Shown one piece after another: positions 63,374 through 64,000 of a stretch of DNA of 64,000 nucleotides. Every line of letters begins with the position of its first letter. Position 1 is the stretch's first letter. The notes beneath the pieces were generated by a model, which searched no databases, was not told where the DNA came from, and saw nothing but the letters and a program-made list of their open reading frames with translations. Source of the stretch: Lachnospiraceae bacterium (GTDB lineage Bacteria > Bacillota > Clostridia > Lachnospirales > Lachnospiraceae); contig CAJTDB010000002.1 in the NCBI GenBank assembly GCA_910574965.1, positions 1-64,000 on the forward strand. The letters run 5' to 3'. The translations under genes were made by a program, and so were the position numbers.

Positions 63374-64000
63374 TCAGGCGCCTGTCAGAGGCAGTGCCAG
63401 CTCCACAGCAAAACACGCTCCTTCTGCATACCATCCGAAAGTCCCCTGGTGTTCTTCCATGATCTTCCTGCACGTCCGAAGGCCGATCTGGGTGCTCTCC
63501 TTTAGATTGTCCTGTTTTTTCACATGATTTTGGATCTGAATATGGAGCATCCCCTCTTTTTCCTCTGCCCGGATTTCCAGCGGATATTTCGTATCCCCGT
63601 ACTTTTTCAAGTTTGACAAAAGATTATCAATCACCCGCTGCAAATATTCGCTGTCCACCTGAACCCATTGGGTCAGCTCCTGGATCCGGCAGTCCAAACT
63701 CCCGCCCTGCTCCTGCCAGTCAAAAAACTGACTGTTGCAGAGGTCTTCCAGAAGGCTTTCGCAGGACAGCACCTGAAACTGGTACTGCCGTTCCCGCTTT
63801 CCATATACCAGGAAATATTCGAACAGACGATCCGACATCCGCTTCAACTGAAACGCCTTTTCCCGGCAGTGGTGCAGATAGCTCTGCATCTGCATCTTGT
63901 CTGTATACCGCTCCATGGTCAGAAGCTCCAGATAGCCGATCAGAGAAGTCAGCGGCGTGCGCAGATCATGGGACATAGCTGTCACCAGCTCCATATTCGC
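63374..64000 (-). CDS. Sensor histidine kinase, C-terminal part (cut by window)
   Basis: At least 208 residues; the frame is open to the window edge and the start is outside. HisKA domain with the phospho-acceptor histidine in AMSHDLRTPLTSLIGY, then an HATPase domain with N-box DNLLSNLKKYGD and a G-box near QIGLRTCRKIMEEHQG. It is the transmitter part of a two-component kinase; sensor and partner regulator lie beyond the window. Its stop is 11 bp from the convergent bile salt hydrolase gene. Confidence 0.9.
   Translation of the reverse strand, partial: ANMELVTAMSHDLRTPLTSLIGYLELLTMERYTDKMQMQSYLHHCREKAFQLKRMSDRLFEYFLVYGKRERQYQFQVLSCESLLEDLCNSQFFDWQEQGGSLDCRIQELTQWVQVDSEYLQRVIDNLLSNLKKYGDTKYPLEIRAEEKEGMLHIQIQNHVKKQDNLKESTQIGLRTCRKIMEEHQGTFGWYAEGACFAVELALPLTGA

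Overview
The window looks like a chromosomal segment of a low-to-mid GC, Gram-positive gut anaerobe, most likely a member of the Lachnospiraceae (Clostridia). Evidence: an infC-rpmI-rplT operon with an ATT-started infC behind an L20-type leader, a T-box ahead of thrS, a CIRCE operator ahead of clpB, LtaS-type lipoteichoic acid synthases, a DUF4250-type small protein, and a choloylglycine (bile salt) hydrolase. The species assignment is inference; no rRNA gene is present.

Layout. 1-1539: an IS4-family (IS231-like) insertion sequence with 17-bp terminal inverted repeats. 1.6-7.8 kb: a minus-strand unit made of a strong promoter, a threonyl T-box, thrS, and two tandem LtaS-like phosphoglycerol transferases ending at a hairpin terminator. 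7.9-9.8 kb: a DUF6056-like membrane protein coupled to a SEC-C protein. 9.8-51.6 kb: about 30 tightly packed minus-strand genes for surface polysaccharide synthesis. 51.8-54.3 kb: a short divergent plus-strand unit (polyprenol-type glycosyltransferase, FdtB-like aminotransferase, FdtA-like ketoisomerase). 54.3-64 kb: tRNA-Leu(CAG), an XRE regulator, a prepilin peptidase, two CobW/P47K GTPases, the infC operon, a DUF4250 protein, clpB, bile salt hydrolase, and the 3' part of a sensor histidine kinase running off the window.

The polysaccharide locus appears to be two systems joined head to tail. The promoter-proximal half (31.5-51.6 kb) has a PglF/PglE/PglC-type bacillosamine start module, a Wzx and a MurJ-like flippase, a Wzy-like polymerase and many glycosyltransferases. 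The distal half (9.8-31.5 kb) has a WbaP/CpsE-type initiating transferase, an EpsG-family polymerase, UDP-ManNAcA enzymes (WecB, WecC), and UDP-diaminouronate enzymes (WbpA, WbpB and WbpE types). Candidate promoters lie at 51657-51685, 49879-49907 and 39567-39595.

The most unusual feature is at 24044-31485. Between the WbpA/WbpB and WbpE homologues, where an acetyl-CoA-dependent WbpD would be expected, sit an LpxD-like N-acyltransferase, a DltA-like adenylation enzyme, a fold-III PLP decarboxylase and a stand-alone acyl carrier protein. I infer that an amino acid is loaded on the carrier protein, decarboxylated there (as BtrI/BtrK do in butirosin synthesis), and transferred to the 3-amino group of a UDP-diaminouronic acid. 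A second fold-III PLP enzyme paired with an ATP-grasp ligase (32763-34921) may add another amine or amino acid decoration. These functions are inferred from family and gene order, not demonstrated.
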